Of a stretch of 64,000 nt of DNA, positions 33,824-42,876 are shown piece by piece (position 1 is the first letter of the stretch; the number at the start of each line of letters is the position of its first letter). Both the position numbers and the translations under genes were made by a program. The notes beneath the pieces were generated by a model. That model saw only the letters and a program-made list of their open reading frames with translations. It was not told the origin of the DNA and did not search any database. The DNA is from Alicyclobacillus sacchari (GTDB taxonomy: Bacteria; Bacillota; Bacilli; Alicyclobacillales; Alicyclobacillaceae), in assembly GCF_004366795.1 (NCBI RefSeq), contig NZ_SORF01000007.1, positions 62,001 through 126,000 on the forward strand, read 5' to 3'.

Positions 33824-34423
33824 ATGTGGGGTTACCCGGAACCGCTGGCAAGGGTCATTGAGCAGTTCATGAAGCTTCCCGGTATCGGCCCCAAGACCGC
33901 AGCCAGGCTGGCATTTCACGTGATGACTATGGAGGAGACGGACGTGCTCGCATTCGCCAAGGCCCTGCAGGACGTGAAGACCCAGCTCACCGAGTGTGCC
34001 ATATGCTGCAACATCACGGAGTCGTCCCCGTGCTCCATCTGTCAGGATCCGCGCCGGGACAAGCTCGTCATTTGTGTCGTCCAAGAGCCGAAAGATGTCA
34101 TGGCCATGGAGAGGACACACGAGTACAATGGCACGTATCACGTTCTGCACGGTGCCATCTCGCCGATGGAGGGCATCGGTCCGCAGGACATTCGCATCAA
34201 GGAGCTGGTTGTGCGCGTGGGCGAAGGAGACATCGACGAGGTCATTTTGGCGACCAACCCGAATGTCGAGGGCGAGGCCACGGCGATGTATATCTCGCGC
34301 CTGCTCAAGCCGTTTCATGTCAAGATCACGCGTATTGCGCATGGCTTGCCAGTTGGCGGCGATTTGGAGTATGCGGACGAGGTCACCCTCGCCAAGGCGC
34401 TCGAGGGCCGGCGAGCTTTGTGA
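33824..34423 (+). CDS. recR: Recombination mediator RecR
   Basis: 199-residue RecFOR-pathway protein. The N-terminal helix-hairpin-helix ([14 protein letters not shown]), the zinc finger [16 protein letters not shown] and the Toprim domain beginning with [14 protein letters not shown] are in order. Helps load RecA at gaps. Last gene of the dnaX operon; a terminator follows 40 bases on. Confidence 0.97.
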   Translation: MWGYPEPLARVIEQFMKLPGIGPKTAARLAFHVMTMEETDVLAFAKALQDVKTQLTECAICCNITESSPCSICQDPRRDKLVICVVQEPKDVMAMERTHEYNGTYHVLHGAISPMEGIGPQDIRIKELVVRVGEGDIDEVILATNPNVEGEATAMYISRLLKPFHVKITRIAHGLPVGGDLEYADEVTLAKALEGRRAL

Positions 34424-34464
34424 GCAATCGGGTACAAAAAGACAAACTGTATCAAACGGAATCC

Positions 34465-34488
34465 AGGCGGCCGCTGGCCGCCTTTTTT
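34465..34488 (+). terminator. Intrinsic terminator after recR
   Basis: AGGCGGCC-GCT-GGCCGCCT stem-loop followed by six T. Confidence 0.93.
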
Positions 34489-34583
34489 GCGTTCCCGGCG
34501 TCCAGATGTTTATAACCATCCAGTCATATTCGCCGTTTCTCCCGCCTATGATGTACTAACTTGGACAAGGGAGGGACTGGACC

Positions 34584-34955
34584 GTGACGCACTCGGAAAC
34601 CAGACCAGTCGCCGTGGACGGTGCGACAAGGACACCCATGTTGCCCGTGGCAGCGAAAGCAAATCACGCCCCGCACGCCGATCACGATGCCGTCCTTAGC
34701 AGACACGACCTCGATATTGATCCTATCAATCCTGAGAAATTTCTGCGTGAAATCCTGAAGAGCCATCGCGAGTTGGAAATTGCCCGCAGGCAATTTGAAT
34801 ACGTCTCTGATCCGCTCTTGATTGATCACATTGTGTTCCGCATCGGGGCCGCCGAGCGCCAGTTGAACTACTTGTTTCGACTTGCGCGGGAACATGGGAT
34901 CTCATTTGACGGACAGCAATGGGACTGGACGTCGGACGAATGGCGGATCGATTAG
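34584..34955 (+). CDS. YaaL-like protein (DUF2508)
   Basis: 123-residue protein. The C-terminal part (FEYVSDPLLIDHIVFRIG, then LNYLFRLAREHGI) matches the YaaL family found between recR and bofA in Bacilli. The N-terminal 45 residues are an unusual His/Ala/Pro-rich extension (HAPHADHD). GTG 34584 follows GGGAGGGA. Function unknown. Confidence 0.82.
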   Translation: MTHSETRPVAVDGATRTPMLPVAAKANHAPHADHDAVLSRHDLDIDPINPEKFLREILKSHRELEIARRQFEYVSDPLLIDHIVFRIGAAERQLNYLFRLAREHGISFDGQQWDWTSDEWRID

Positions 34956-35010
34956 CGGATGGCTTGGACGACGCCAAGGGATCCTGCACTGGTGCGGGGA
35001 GGTGATGCAA

Positions 35011-35280
35011 GTGCACATTTCATCGGTATGGCTTTGGGGTGGAGCTATTGTACTTGGGGTGCTCATCGTCAGTCAATTCTTTCAGCAGCCGGGCAGGGCG
35101 GCGTGGCGTATCGTTCGCAACGTCGCCCTTGGTTGCTTGTTTGTCTTCGCCGTCGATTGGATTGGCAGCTACCTGCACTTCCACGTTCCATTTAACCCTG
35201 TCACAGCTTTGACCGCAGGTATTCTCGGTGTACCTGGTGTGGCTGCGTTGGTTGCGATGAAATTATGGATATTTGCGTGA
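35011..35280 (+). CDS. bofA: Sigma-K processing inhibitor BofA
   Basis: Small membrane protein of 89 residues that, with SpoIVFA, holds the SpoIVFB protease inactive until the forespore signal. Two or three hydrophobic stretches and the conserved end NPVTALTAGILGVPGVAAL are visible. GTG 35011 is chosen over ATG 35005 because GGGGAGG lies eight bases before it. Placement after yaaL is conserved. It overlaps the convergent flippase gene by 18 bases at the 3' end. Confidence 0.9.
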   Translation: MHISSVWLWGGAIVLGVLIVSQFFQQPGRAAWRIVRNVALGCLFVFAVDWIGSYLHFHVPFNPVTALTAGILGVPGVAALVAMKLWIFA

Positions 35281-36951
35281 GCGAATGGTGCCGCTGCGGC
35301 GGGGTTTCCGAAAGCGCCGACCAAATCGGGCCAGGTAGCGACCAACGCCAGGAACGCTCCGCAGTTCATCGTCGCCGAGAGCGCCGGATCGAACAATGAG
35401 CAGGAGATAGAGGAGCGCGCCGACGCCGCCTGCTACGAGCAGCTGCACAATGGCGCAAAGCCGCCAAGGCGCTGTCGGCAAAACGGTCGTATATGCCCAG
35501 TGAATGAACCGGTTGACCCCAAACATGATTGCGGCGACAACGAGCGATGCCCGGAAAAACGGGCTCATCAATCGTCTCACCGAAAAGTATACCTGGCTGT
35601 ATTTGCGGACAGCCGCGATGTTCAACAGCGATGAGAACAGATAGCCAATGGTGGTGGCGAGTGCAGCGCCAATCACCGAGTGTGTACCCAGGATGAGTAT
35701 AAAGTTGAGGGCCGTCTTGATGGCCACGCCGATGAACATGTTGCGTACCGGCCGGTACATTTTGCCGAGACCCTGTAAGATGTACGTGGATATGAGCTCC
35801 ATGCTCGCAAAGATGCTCATAAACGACACCGTCGAGATAATGGCCGATCCCGCCGTTGTTCCGAACAGTGCCTCGTTAATCGGTCGGCTTAACACGAGCA
35901 ATGCCGCAGACGTCGGGAAGCTCATGAGAAACATACTGCGCAGCGTGAACACAATACTGCCCTGTAATTCTTGATGACTGCGCTTGGCTCTGGCAGCCGA
36001 TACTGCGGGCAGCACAGAGACGCCGATGGCGTAGGCGAACGCCATCGGCAACATGACTAAATACATAGCTTGCCGCGTTAGAATGCCGTAATTGGCCACT
36101 GCTTGCAAATAACTTTGCCCAGTTGCCTGAAGTAGGTTGGTAACAGTCCAAGAGTCTACGAGATTCGCGATTGGCACGACCAGGCCACCAAGGCTGACCG
36201 GCAGCGCCAGTCGATACACCATGCGCAGAATTTGCCCGTCGCGAAACGGGCTGTCCTCATATCCATAGGCGCGTTCCTTGCGCCGCAACTTCCAAGCAAA
36301 GCCAATGAGCAACAGAAGTCCTGCGACGCCCCCCACAAATCCACCGAACGTGGCTGCCGCAGCCCCATCCACGGCGCGATCGCGATGCCAGACGTCGACA
36401 ACCAGATAGGCTCCGACCACCATCGCAATGACGCGAAAGAGTTGTTCAAAAGTCTGCGAGTACGCGGGGCCCTCCAGCTTCTGAAAGCCTTGCAAGTAGC
36501 CTCGCAAACCGCTCATTGCGGGCACGACGAGGAGCATCAAGGATACGGCTCGAATGGACGGCACGTTTTGCGCCATCGACGCCTGTCCGCTTTTGAGCGA
36601 AATGACGTGGGCGAACATGGGTGCGCCAAACCACATGATGAGAAACGCGCAGATGCTAAAGACCAACAGCGATCTCATCGTCACGCGGTAGATGTGTTCG
36701 ACAACCGGCCGTTCGCCGTTGGCACGTCGTTCACTGATCAATTTCCCCATGGCCAGCGGAAAGCCGGCTGTCGCCAACTGCTGAAGGATATTGTAAATGG
36801 CGTACGCATTTCCGTAGATGCCGTTTCCGGTCTGACCAATGATGGCAGTTACCGGAATGATCCAAACAAGCCCTAAAACTTTGGCGAGGGCGACACAAAT
36901 CACATAGAGAGAGGCTCCGCGGGCGAGGCTGGACGTTCCCGGTCGACTCAC
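35263..36951 (-). CDS. SpoVB/MurJ-type lipid flippase
   Basis: 562-residue MOP-superfamily protein with about 14 membrane helices. Typical blocks are LGLVWIIPVTAIIGQTGNG at the N-terminus, ATAGFPLAMGKLISE and RGYLQGFQ. Relatives flip lipid-linked cell wall or polysaccharide precursors; SpoVB acts in spore cortex synthesis and YtgP is a MurJ counterpart. The sporulation neighbours favour a SpoVB-like role, but MurJ function cannot be excluded. GTG 36951 follows GGAGG at spacing seven. Confidence 0.88.
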   Translation of the reverse strand: MSRPGTSSLARGASLYVICVALAKVLGLVWIIPVTAIIGQTGNGIYGNAYAIYNILQQLATAGFPLAMGKLISERRANGERPVVEHIYRVTMRSLLVFSICAFLIMWFGAPMFAHVISLKSGQASMAQNVPSIRAVSLMLLVVPAMSGLRGYLQGFQKLEGPAYSQTFEQLFRVIAMVVGAYLVVDVWHRDRAVDGAAAATFGGFVGGVAGLLLLIGFAWKLRRKERAYGYEDSPFRDGQILRMVYRLALPVSLGGLVVPIANLVDSWTVTNLLQATGQSYLQAVANYGILTRQAMYLVMLPMAFAYAIGVSVLPAVSAARAKRSHQELQGSIVFTLRSMFLMSFPTSAALLVLSRPINEALFGTTAGSAIISTVSFMSIFASMELISTYILQGLGKMYRPVRNMFIGVAIKTALNFILILGTHSVIGAALATTIGYLFSSLLNIAAVRKYSQVYFSVRRLMSPFFRASLVVAAIMFGVNRFIHWAYTTVLPTAPWRLCAIVQLLVAGGVGALLYLLLIVRSGALGDDELRSVPGVGRYLARFGRRFRKPRRSGTIRSRKYP

Positions 36952-37078
36952 CTCTCCACCTCCATTTCGATGAGATTATAGCACAGCCCGAAAATCACCG
37001 CGGAAAGCCACCATTCGGTGCAGAAACAAGGACTGGCCATGCACATAAGGTGTCTGAGAAGACCGGGGGTGGCGACGT

Positions 37079-37687
37079 GTGACAATCGCAACGATATTGA
37101 CGCTACTAGGGCTTGGTATTGCGGCAAACTTGGATAATGCGGGCGTCGGTATTGCATACGGCGTGCGGCGAATTCAAATTTCCACAATCGCAAATCTGCT
37201 TATCGCGGCCATCAGCGGCGTCGCGACACTTTTATCTGGTTGGGTGGGCAATACCGTGAGCCGTTATGTTCACCCACAGATTTCAAACTGGTTAGGCGCC
37301 GTCGTCATTATGGCGGTGGGTATTTGGGTCATCACAGAGCCCATCCGCTCGCGGCGCAAGCGGCGCCGCCGAAATAGCGGCGTGATTGGGCGGATTCTGG
37401 ACGATCCTGCTGCGGCTGACTTCGACAATTCGCAATCGATCAGTTTGACAGAAGCGTCGATCCTTGGTGTTGCGCTTGCGTTGAATGCATTTGCAGGTGG
37501 TTTTGACGCAGGCGTGACGCATTTGAGCATTTGGGCAACGGTCGCATCGGTGACGGTGTTTTCCTTTATCCTACTGGGTCTCGCCGCTTATCTCGGCCGC
37601 CGTTACGCAGCACAGGCTTTGGGTGATAAGGCGACGTACATTGCGGGAGTCTTGCTGATTCTGATTGGCATCCACCAGGTGTGGTAG
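37079..37687 (+). CDS. ytaF: Sporulation membrane protein YtaF
   Basis: Six-helix membrane protein of 202 residues, related to MntP-type exporters. Two repeated halves each carry an Asn/Asp motif: GIAANLDNAGVGIAYG and ALALNAFAGGFDAGV. A basic loop (RSRRKRRRRN) separates them. GTG 37079 start. Divergent from the flippase gene. A role in sporulation follows the family name; possible metal transport is inferred from the MntP-like fold. Confidence 0.88.
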   Translation: MTIATILTLLGLGIAANLDNAGVGIAYGVRRIQISTIANLLIAAISGVATLLSGWVGNTVSRYVHPQISNWLGAVVIMAVGIWVITEPIRSRRKRRRRNSGVIGRILDDPAAADFDNSQSISLTEASILGVALALNAFAGGFDAGVTHLSIWATVASVTVFSFILLGLAAYLGRRYAAQALGDKATYIAGVLLILIGIHQVW

Positions 37688-37767
37688 GTATGGGCAAGAG
37701 CAAATTGAGACAAACTAGAACAAGGGACATTCACCGTGTTGTCGGTATAGAGCGAAGAAGGTGATGT

Positions 37768-37977
37768 ATGATGATGGATCCAGTGGAAAGTATGCAGCCG
37801 CCGCTGGCGGAATGCATCATCTGTCACAAATCAAAGTTGTATGGCATACACGTTTGTGGCCAATTAATCTGTCTTGATTGTGAGCGCGCGATTGTCCATT
37901 CCAACGTCGAGGACGAGGCGTATGCGCACTATGTCGAGGGAATGAAACGTATTTGGTTGTCTGCGTTGTCGTTATAG
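37768..37977 (+). CDS. gin: Anti-sigma-G factor Gin
   Basis: 69-residue zinc protein. The two Cys pairs, CIIC near the N-terminus and CLDCER further on, match Gin (CsfB), which inhibits sigma-G (and sigma-E) to time forespore gene expression. ATG 37768 follows GAAGGTG. Location between bofA and the yaaO/tmk region is as in Bacillus. A hairpin terminator follows. Confidence 0.9.
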   Translation: MMMDPVESMQPPLAECIICHKSKLYGIHVCGQLICLDCERAIVHSNVEDEAYAHYVEGMKRIWLSALSL

Positions 37978-38009
37978 CATGCGAGATTTCCAAACATAAT
38001 CATGGAGGG

Positions 38010-38064
38010 CGCACGTCGGAAAACGGTGGAGAAAACGAATCTCGCCGCTTCGAGGTGCGTTTTT
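38010..38064 (+). terminator. Probable terminator after gin
   Basis: CGCACGTCG (38010-38018) pairs with CGAGGTGCG (38051-38059) with one mismatch; an inner imperfect stem fills the loop, and five T follow. The 37978-38207 gap holds no other recognisable gene. Confidence 0.5.
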
Positions 38065-38207
38065 CGCGTAAATATGGTGGGCATGCGCTTTGATACATAT
38101 ATGGTGTACCCTTGTAACTTGCCATGCATCGCTTCGGACGATGTCGCTTTTCTTCATATGCTACTATATGGGCAGATGTTTTCTGCGTTAAGAAGGAGAG
38201 ATTCGGC

Positions 38208-38309
38208 GTGACGAAAGTCATTTGGCCGTTATGGGGCGTCGTCTATGCTTTGGCAAGCGTCGTCACCTTTGTGGCGCTCGTGCGGTATGAGTGGAAAAAA
38301 AGGCGTTGA
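38208..38309 (+). CDS. Small membrane protein, 33 residues
   Basis: GTG 38208 has a strong AGAAGGAGAG site at spacing seven. One membrane helix (LWGVVYALASVVTFVALV) ends in a basic tail (RYEWKKRR). No family recognised. It lies directly before the decarboxylase-like gene and may be cotranscribed. Confidence 0.6.
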   Translation: MTKVIWPLWGVVYALASVVTFVALVRYEWKKRR

Positions 38310-38401
38310 TTCATGGCGTGGGTTCTGGAAGAGCGGTGGCTCCATCATTCGTACAGGAGCGTGCAAGGCCTGCGCTGATCGTGGAGAGGAGAACGAGTGC
38401 G

Positions 38402-39823
38402 TTGCTGGATCACATTTGGGGGTACGGCGGTCGCCTGGGTCATACTCCAATTCTCGATGCGTTGGAGAGGCATGCTAAGGTCGAACGGACGTCGCTGCAT
38501 GTACCGGGTCATCACAGTGGTCGCCTGTTTTACGACGGTTTGTCCCCCTGGCTTGGCCAAGCATTGCGCATCGATCTGACGGAACTACCCGGATTGGACA
38601 ACCTGCATGCGGCAGAGGGCTGCATTCTCGAGTCCGAGCGGTTGACCGCGACCCATTATGGCGCTGACGCCACTTACTTTAGCGTCAACGGCGCGACAGC
38701 ATGTATGATGGCCGCGATTCGAGCGTGTGTGACGCCGAAGCGGAGGCGGGTTATCCTGCTGGGCCCCTGTCATGTCAGTGTTTGGCGCGGCCTTGTGCAT
38801 GCGGACGCAGAACCGGTGTGGCTGCCATCTCCTTGGCGATCGGACTTGCAGGCTTTTGAGTGCCCGCATCCAGATGCGCTGTACACGGCCCTAAAGAAGC
38901 ATTCCCATGTCGCCTGTGTCGTGGTCACATCGCCGACATACCAAGGCTTTGTCGCAGACGTCGCGGGCCTTGCTGCCGCTTGTCACGACGCAGGTGTACC
39001 GCTTGTTGTAGATGAAGCGCACGGGGCTCACTTTGGACTTCACCCGATGCTTCCACCGCATAGCGTTTCGCAGGGAGCAGATATCGTCATTCAGAGTCCA
39101 CACAAGACGTTGCCCTGTTTGACACAGGCGGCATGGGTACATGTGACAGGTGATGCGGCACGGTGTCGCGCGGTTCGCGATGCGCTCAGCTTCTTGCAAA
39201 CCACCAGTCCGTCCTATCTGTTGCTTGCCTCGCTCGACGCGGCTCAGGCCTGGTTGACTTCCGGACGCGATACGGTGGAGGCCACGCTAGCGACACTTGC
39301 AAAGTTCCGGGAACTCGAGCCAAATCGGGATCCGATGCGCGTTTGGATACCTACGGGCGATTTTGCGGCCAGCCAGCGGTTGGCGGATGGGCTGACTAGA
39401 CATGGGATGTTTCTCGAATACGCTGATGCGGCGGGGGCCCTCGCCATTTTCGGCTTTGGTCAACACGAGCGCGAATTGGCCAAGTTCTTTGCCGTCTTGC
39501 GCAATTGGCAGGAATCTGAAGCATGGCCGATGGTGCGTCGTCATACGGATAGTCTCGAGGCCTTGTACGAACTCGGTACGAGCGAGCATGCGCTGTGCCC
39601 GCGCCAGGTTGACGAGACGACGGGTCGGATGGTGCCACTTGCACAGGCGGCAGGTCGCGTGCTCAAGCGCGCGATCGCGCCCTATCCACCGGGCGTTCCG
39701 GCGCTTTGGCCGGGGCAGACCTTGAGTGGGGATGCGGTCGCCATCCTTATGCGTTTGCGGGCGACAGGACAGACGCTGATTGGCCTCGAACTGGAGGATC
39801 AGATTGAGGTGTGCGATGACTGA
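38402..39823 (+). CDS. Orn/Lys/Arg decarboxylase family protein (YaaO-like)
   Basis: PLP-dependent enzyme of about 473 residues. It begins with TPILDALERHAK and SLHVPGHHSG, typical for the family; the PLP lysine is in SPHKTLPCLTQ, and VDEAHGAHFG binds the cofactor ring. Bacillus has yaaO at the same place before tmk. Which basic amino acid is used is not evident. Start is uncertain: TTG 38402 (GAGGAG site) is preferred; a longer frame from GTG 38291 would run into the upstream small gene. It overlaps tmk by eight bases. Confidence 0.88.
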   Translation: MLDHIWGYGGRLGHTPILDALERHAKVERTSLHVPGHHSGRLFYDGLSPWLGQALRIDLTELPGLDNLHAAEGCILESERLTATHYGADATYFSVNGATACMMAAIRACVTPKRRRVILLGPCHVSVWRGLVHADAEPVWLPSPWRSDLQAFECPHPDALYTALKKHSHVACVVVTSPTYQGFVADVAGLAAACHDAGVPLVVDEAHGAHFGLHPMLPPHSVSQGADIVIQSPHKTLPCLTQAAWVHVTGDAARCRAVRDALSFLQTTSPSYLLLASLDAAQAWLTSGRDTVEATLATLAKFRELEPNRDPMRVWIPTGDFAASQRLADGLTRHGMFLEYADAAGALAIFGFGQHERELAKFFAVLRNWQESEAWPMVRRHTDSLEALYELGTSEHALCPRQVDETTGRMVPLAQAAGRVLKRAIAPYPPGVPALWPGQTLSGDAVAILMRLRATGQTLIGLELEDQIEVCDD

Positions 39824-40466
39824 CAGACGAGGGAGATTCATCACGTTCGAGGGCATCGACGGGGCTGGCAAGACGACGCAGATTGAGCGGCTGGCCGGGT
39901 GGCTGGAGGAACAGGGACGGCGGGTCGTCTGCACGCGCGAGCCTGGAGGGACGCGCATCGGCGACGCGGTCCGGGCAGTGCTGCTCAACCCCGAACATAC
40001 TGAGATGACGGCACGGACCGAGGTACTCTTGTACGCGGCTTCGCGAGCGCAACTAGTTGACCAAATCATTCGGCCGGCGATAGAGGATGGGGCCGTTGTG
40101 CTGTGTGATCGGTTCGTCGATGCCTCGGTCGCATACCAAGGGGCTGGGCTTCGGATTGGCGAACAGGCTGTGCGTGAGGTGAACACGTTTGCGCTGGGAA
40201 ATCTGATGCCCGACTTAACCTTGTGGTTTGATATCGACTGGGCGCAGGCAAGTGAACGCCTCTTGGCAAGGCGCGGGGCGGGAAGACTGGATCGGATTGA
40301 GCAACGTGGCAGGGATTTTTTCGATCGCGTCGCAAACGCCTTTCGTGTACTGCAGACCACGGAACCTCGGCGTATCCAGCGGATCGACGCGCGTCGCGAT
40401 GTCGAAACGATTCAGCAGGAAATCCGGCGGATCGTATGGAATCACATCAACAACGACTTGGAATAG
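39816..40466 (+). CDS. tmk: Thymidylate kinase
   Basis: 216-residue kinase that makes dTDP from dTMP. P-loop GIDGAGKTTQ lies near residues 12-21, the DRF motif in VVLCDRFVDASVAYQG, and the LID region is Arg-rich (ARRGAGRLDRIEQRGRDFF in part). ATG 39816 overlaps the preceding stop. Located before darA and holB, the conserved order. Confidence 0.96.
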   Translation: MTDRRGRFITFEGIDGAGKTTQIERLAGWLEEQGRRVVCTREPGGTRIGDAVRAVLLNPEHTEMTARTEVLLYAASRAQLVDQIIRPAIEDGAVVLCDRFVDASVAYQGAGLRIGEQAVREVNTFALGNLMPDLTLWFDIDWAQASERLLARRGAGRLDRIEQRGRDFFDRVANAFRVLQTTEPRRIQRIDARRDVETIQQEIRRIVWNHINNDLE

Positions 40467-40479
40467 GCGGGTGACCCCC

Positions 40480-40809
40480 ATGAAGTTGATGATCGCAGTC
40501 GTACAGGACAAGGACAGTGCAAAGTTGGCACAAAACTTGGTAAAAGAAAATATCAGGGCGACCAAACTGGCTTCGACAGGCGGATTCCTTCACGCGGGCA
40601 ACACCACGTTCTTGATTGGTATCGAGGATCACATGGTGGATCGCGTCAAGAGCATTATTCAGCAGTCCTGTAAGGCGCGGGAACAGGTCGTGGCCCCGAT
40701 GTCGCCGATGGGCGCCAGCATGGAGTCGTACATTCCCTACCCGGTCAATGTCCAGGTTGGTGGTGCGACGGTATTTGTTCTTGACATCGAGCAGTTTGAC
40801 CAGTTTTGA
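40480..40809 (+). CDS. darA: c-di-AMP receptor DarA (PII-like, YaaQ)
   Basis: 109-residue PII-like signalling protein. MKLMIAVVQDKD begins the ferredoxin-like fold, LASTGGFLHAGNTTFLIG is the conserved nucleotide-binding block and GATVFVLDIEQF the C-terminal strand. DarA trimers bind cyclic di-AMP; the downstream partners are not fully known. With the riboswitch at 23201 the window contains two c-di-AMP sensors. Confidence 0.94.
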   Translation: MKLMIAVVQDKDSAKLAQNLVKENIRATKLASTGGFLHAGNTTFLIGIEDHMVDRVKSIIQQSCKAREQVVAPMSPMGASMESYIPYPVNVQVGGATVFVLDIEQFDQF

Positions 40810-40844
40810 CGGACCGCCAAAGAAAGTTGGACGGAGGAATGCAT

Positions 40845-41774
40845 GTGGCTGCAGCGGAGGACATGGCGAATGGATCACTCATCGGTCTGCCGCAGCCGCT
40901 GATCACATCATTGCGAGGCAAGAGCCTGTTACATGCGGTGCTACTTGTCGGCACGCCGACGGATACGGCGCGAGCGGCTATGATGGTTGCGCGCTATTTG
41001 CTGTGTGAACGGCCTGCCGACACACCTTGTGGGACGTGTCGTGCCTGCGTGCAAATGGCGGCGGGGGTGCATCCCGACTTTCTTGAGGCAGGTACTGAAG
41101 GGTTAAAGACGGCCGACGTCGAGATGGTACAGGACTGGCTAGGGACGAAGGCACACGGCGGATGCAAGGTCTATGTACTTCACGGCGTGGATCACATGAC
41201 CGGCGTAGCGGCCAATCGCATGTTAAAGACGCTGGAAGAGCCAGAGCCTAATGTATATGCCATTATGACGGCCAAGAATCGCCATAACGTGCTATCGACC
41301 ATTCGTTCGCGTGCATTTGCGTATGATCTCGCTCCAGCAGATCCCTACACCGCCACCGATCCGGGGGCAGCAGAACAGCTTCGCCGCCTGCTGAATACGA
41401 CGGAAGATCCTTCGTTTGATGGCTTCGTCGATCAAGTGATAAAATGGACGGAGATGTGGCTCGTCGAACGCGCGCCAGCATGGACGCTGGCGGCAGCGTG
41501 GCAGTCGTTATCTGAACAAATACCCGCAGAGGACAGCCTGTTGCTACTCGCAGAGTGGTTGCGCGAAGTCCTGAATGCCCGGGCGAAAATGCCGTGTGGG
41601 CGGTTTCGGGACTGGGAACAGGCCATTTTGCGCATCGCTCCCATCCTCGAGATTCATCAGTGGGCCGAAGCGATAGAGATTGTGCTGGACAGCCGTCTCC
41701 GGTTGCAGTCACACGTCGCAGCTCTGTTGAACTTCGAGCAGATGTGCATCCGTTTGCGGGAGGTTTCATCCTAA
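40845..41774 (+). CDS. holB: DNA polymerase III subunit delta prime
   Basis: Clamp-loader stator of about 309 residues. The zinc block CGTCRACVQMAAGVHPD and the KTLEEPEPNVYAIMTA segment with an SRC-like region (TIRSRAF) are typical. GTG 40845 is chosen because GGAGG lies seven bases before it; ATG 40839 abuts that site. It overlaps ricT by one base at ATG. Confidence 0.93.
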   Translation: MAAAEDMANGSLIGLPQPLITSLRGKSLLHAVLLVGTPTDTARAAMMVARYLLCERPADTPCGTCRACVQMAAGVHPDFLEAGTEGLKTADVEMVQDWLGTKAHGGCKVYVLHGVDHMTGVAANRMLKTLEEPEPNVYAIMTAKNRHNVLSTIRSRAFAYDLAPADPYTATDPGAAEQLRRLLNTTEDPSFDGFVDQVIKWTEMWLVERAPAWTLAAAWQSLSEQIPAEDSLLLLAEWLREVLNARAKMPCGRFRDWEQAILRIAPILEIHQWAEAIEIVLDSRLRLQSHVAALLNFEQMCIRLREVSS

Positions 41775-42433
41775 TGTACGACATTGTCGGCGTTCGCTTT
41801 AAGCCAGCCGGGAAAATTTATTATTTTGACCCCGGCGATCTCCCGATTCACAAGGATTCGCGCGTCATTGTCGAAACAGCGCGCGGAATTGAATATGGCC
41901 GTGTGGTCGTCGATCATCGCCAGGTGACTGAGGATTCGGTCGTGTTGCCGTTGAAACAAGTGATGCGCTTGGCAACGCCGGAAGACGAGATGACCGTTGA
42001 GGAAAACCGTGTACGTGCACGACAAGCCATGGTGACGTTTCGCGAAAAAGTCGCGAAACATCGGCTGCAAATGAAGTTGGTCGACGCTGAATATACATTT
42101 GATCGAAACAAGCTGATTTTTTACTTTACGGCGGATGGGCGCGTCGATTTTCGCGAACTCGTGAAGGATTTGGCGAGCGTATTCCGCGTTCGCATCGAGC
42201 TTCGGCAAATTGGTGTCCGTGACGAGGCGAAAATCCTTGGCGGCATTGGGCCGTGTGGCCGTCTGCTGTGTTGTTCGACGTGGATGGGGGAATTTGACCC
42301 CGTATCCATTCGGATGGCCAAGGATCAAAGTTTATCGCTTAACCCGTCCAAAATTTCGGGTTTGTGCGGCCGTTTGATGTGTTGTTTGAAATTTGAGAAC
42401 GATTCGTACCAAGACCAAGACGCGATGGCGTAA
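41774..42433 (+). CDS. ricT: RicT/YaaT PSP1-domain protein, short C-terminus
   Basis: Subunit of the RicAFT iron-sulfur complex that supports RNase Y-dependent mRNA maturation, competence and sporulation. The PSP1 domain (VRFKPAGKIYYF to LRQIGVRDEAKILGG) and both Cys clusters GPCGRLLCC and GLCGRLMCCLKFE are intact. The protein has 219 residues, but the usual length is about 275: it ends right after the second Cys cluster, and yabA begins 20 bases later, so the C-terminal ~55 residues seem to be absent rather than frameshifted. Confidence 0.92.
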   Translation: MYDIVGVRFKPAGKIYYFDPGDLPIHKDSRVIVETARGIEYGRVVVDHRQVTEDSVVLPLKQVMRLATPEDEMTVEENRVRARQAMVTFREKVAKHRLQMKLVDAEYTFDRNKLIFYFTADGRVDFRELVKDLASVFRVRIELRQIGVRDEAKILGGIGPCGRLLCCSTWMGEFDPVSIRMAKDQSLSLNPSKISGLCGRLMCCLKFENDSYQDQDAMA

Positions 42434-42452
42434 AAGAGGTTGGTGTCCGCAC

Positions 42453-42761
42453 ATGGACAAGCAATCTTTGTTCGTACAAGTTGCGAATTTGGAAGAGCGG
42501 ATTGGCGAGTTGTACGAGGAATTGGGATCGCTCAAGCACAAGATCCAGGAACTCATCGAGGAAAACCAGCGATTGCAACGGGAGAATGAGCATTACCAGG
42601 CTGAGTCGCTGGGTAAGGTGGTCAACCCGGAGTCCAGTTCTGCGCAGGAGAATTTGCGCCGTATTTATCGAGAAGGATTCCACATCTGCAACGTCAAGTA
42701 TGGGAGCTTGCGCACAGAGGGAGAATGTCTGTTTTGCCTTTCGTTCATCGATCGCGCCTGA
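42453..42761 (+). CDS. yabA: Replication initiation control protein YabA
   Basis: 102-residue protein that binds DnaA and the sliding clamp and limits initiation. N-terminal coiled coil (leucine-rich, about residues 5-50: LEERIGELYEELGSLKHKI) forms the tetramer; the C-terminal zinc motif is FHICN and CLFCL. ATG 42453 has a distant AAGAGG site. Its presence is relevant to the DnaA-box cluster at 23366. Confidence 0.93.
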   Translation: MDKQSLFVQVANLEERIGELYEELGSLKHKIQELIEENQRLQRENEHYQAESLGKVVNPESSSAQENLRRIYREGFHICNVKYGSLRTEGECLFCLSFIDRA

Positions 42762-42876
42762 AATTGCAGGCGGGCTGTGCCTTTGCGATAGAAAACCAGG
42801 GGTCTGTCGGTGTAAAGCCGTCCGTCTTGGAAGATGGATTGTGGCTTGGCGGCAGACCCTTTTTCGGCAGGTGAGC

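Noticed and set aside
38291-38401. Longer N-terminus of the YaaO-like decarboxylase from GTG 38291
   Set aside because: It would overlap the small membrane gene, has no ribosome site and adds sequence not typical of the family.
39287-40360. 357-codon open frame antisense to the YaaO-like gene and tmk
   Set aside because: Covers two well-supported genes; no motif and no ribosome site.
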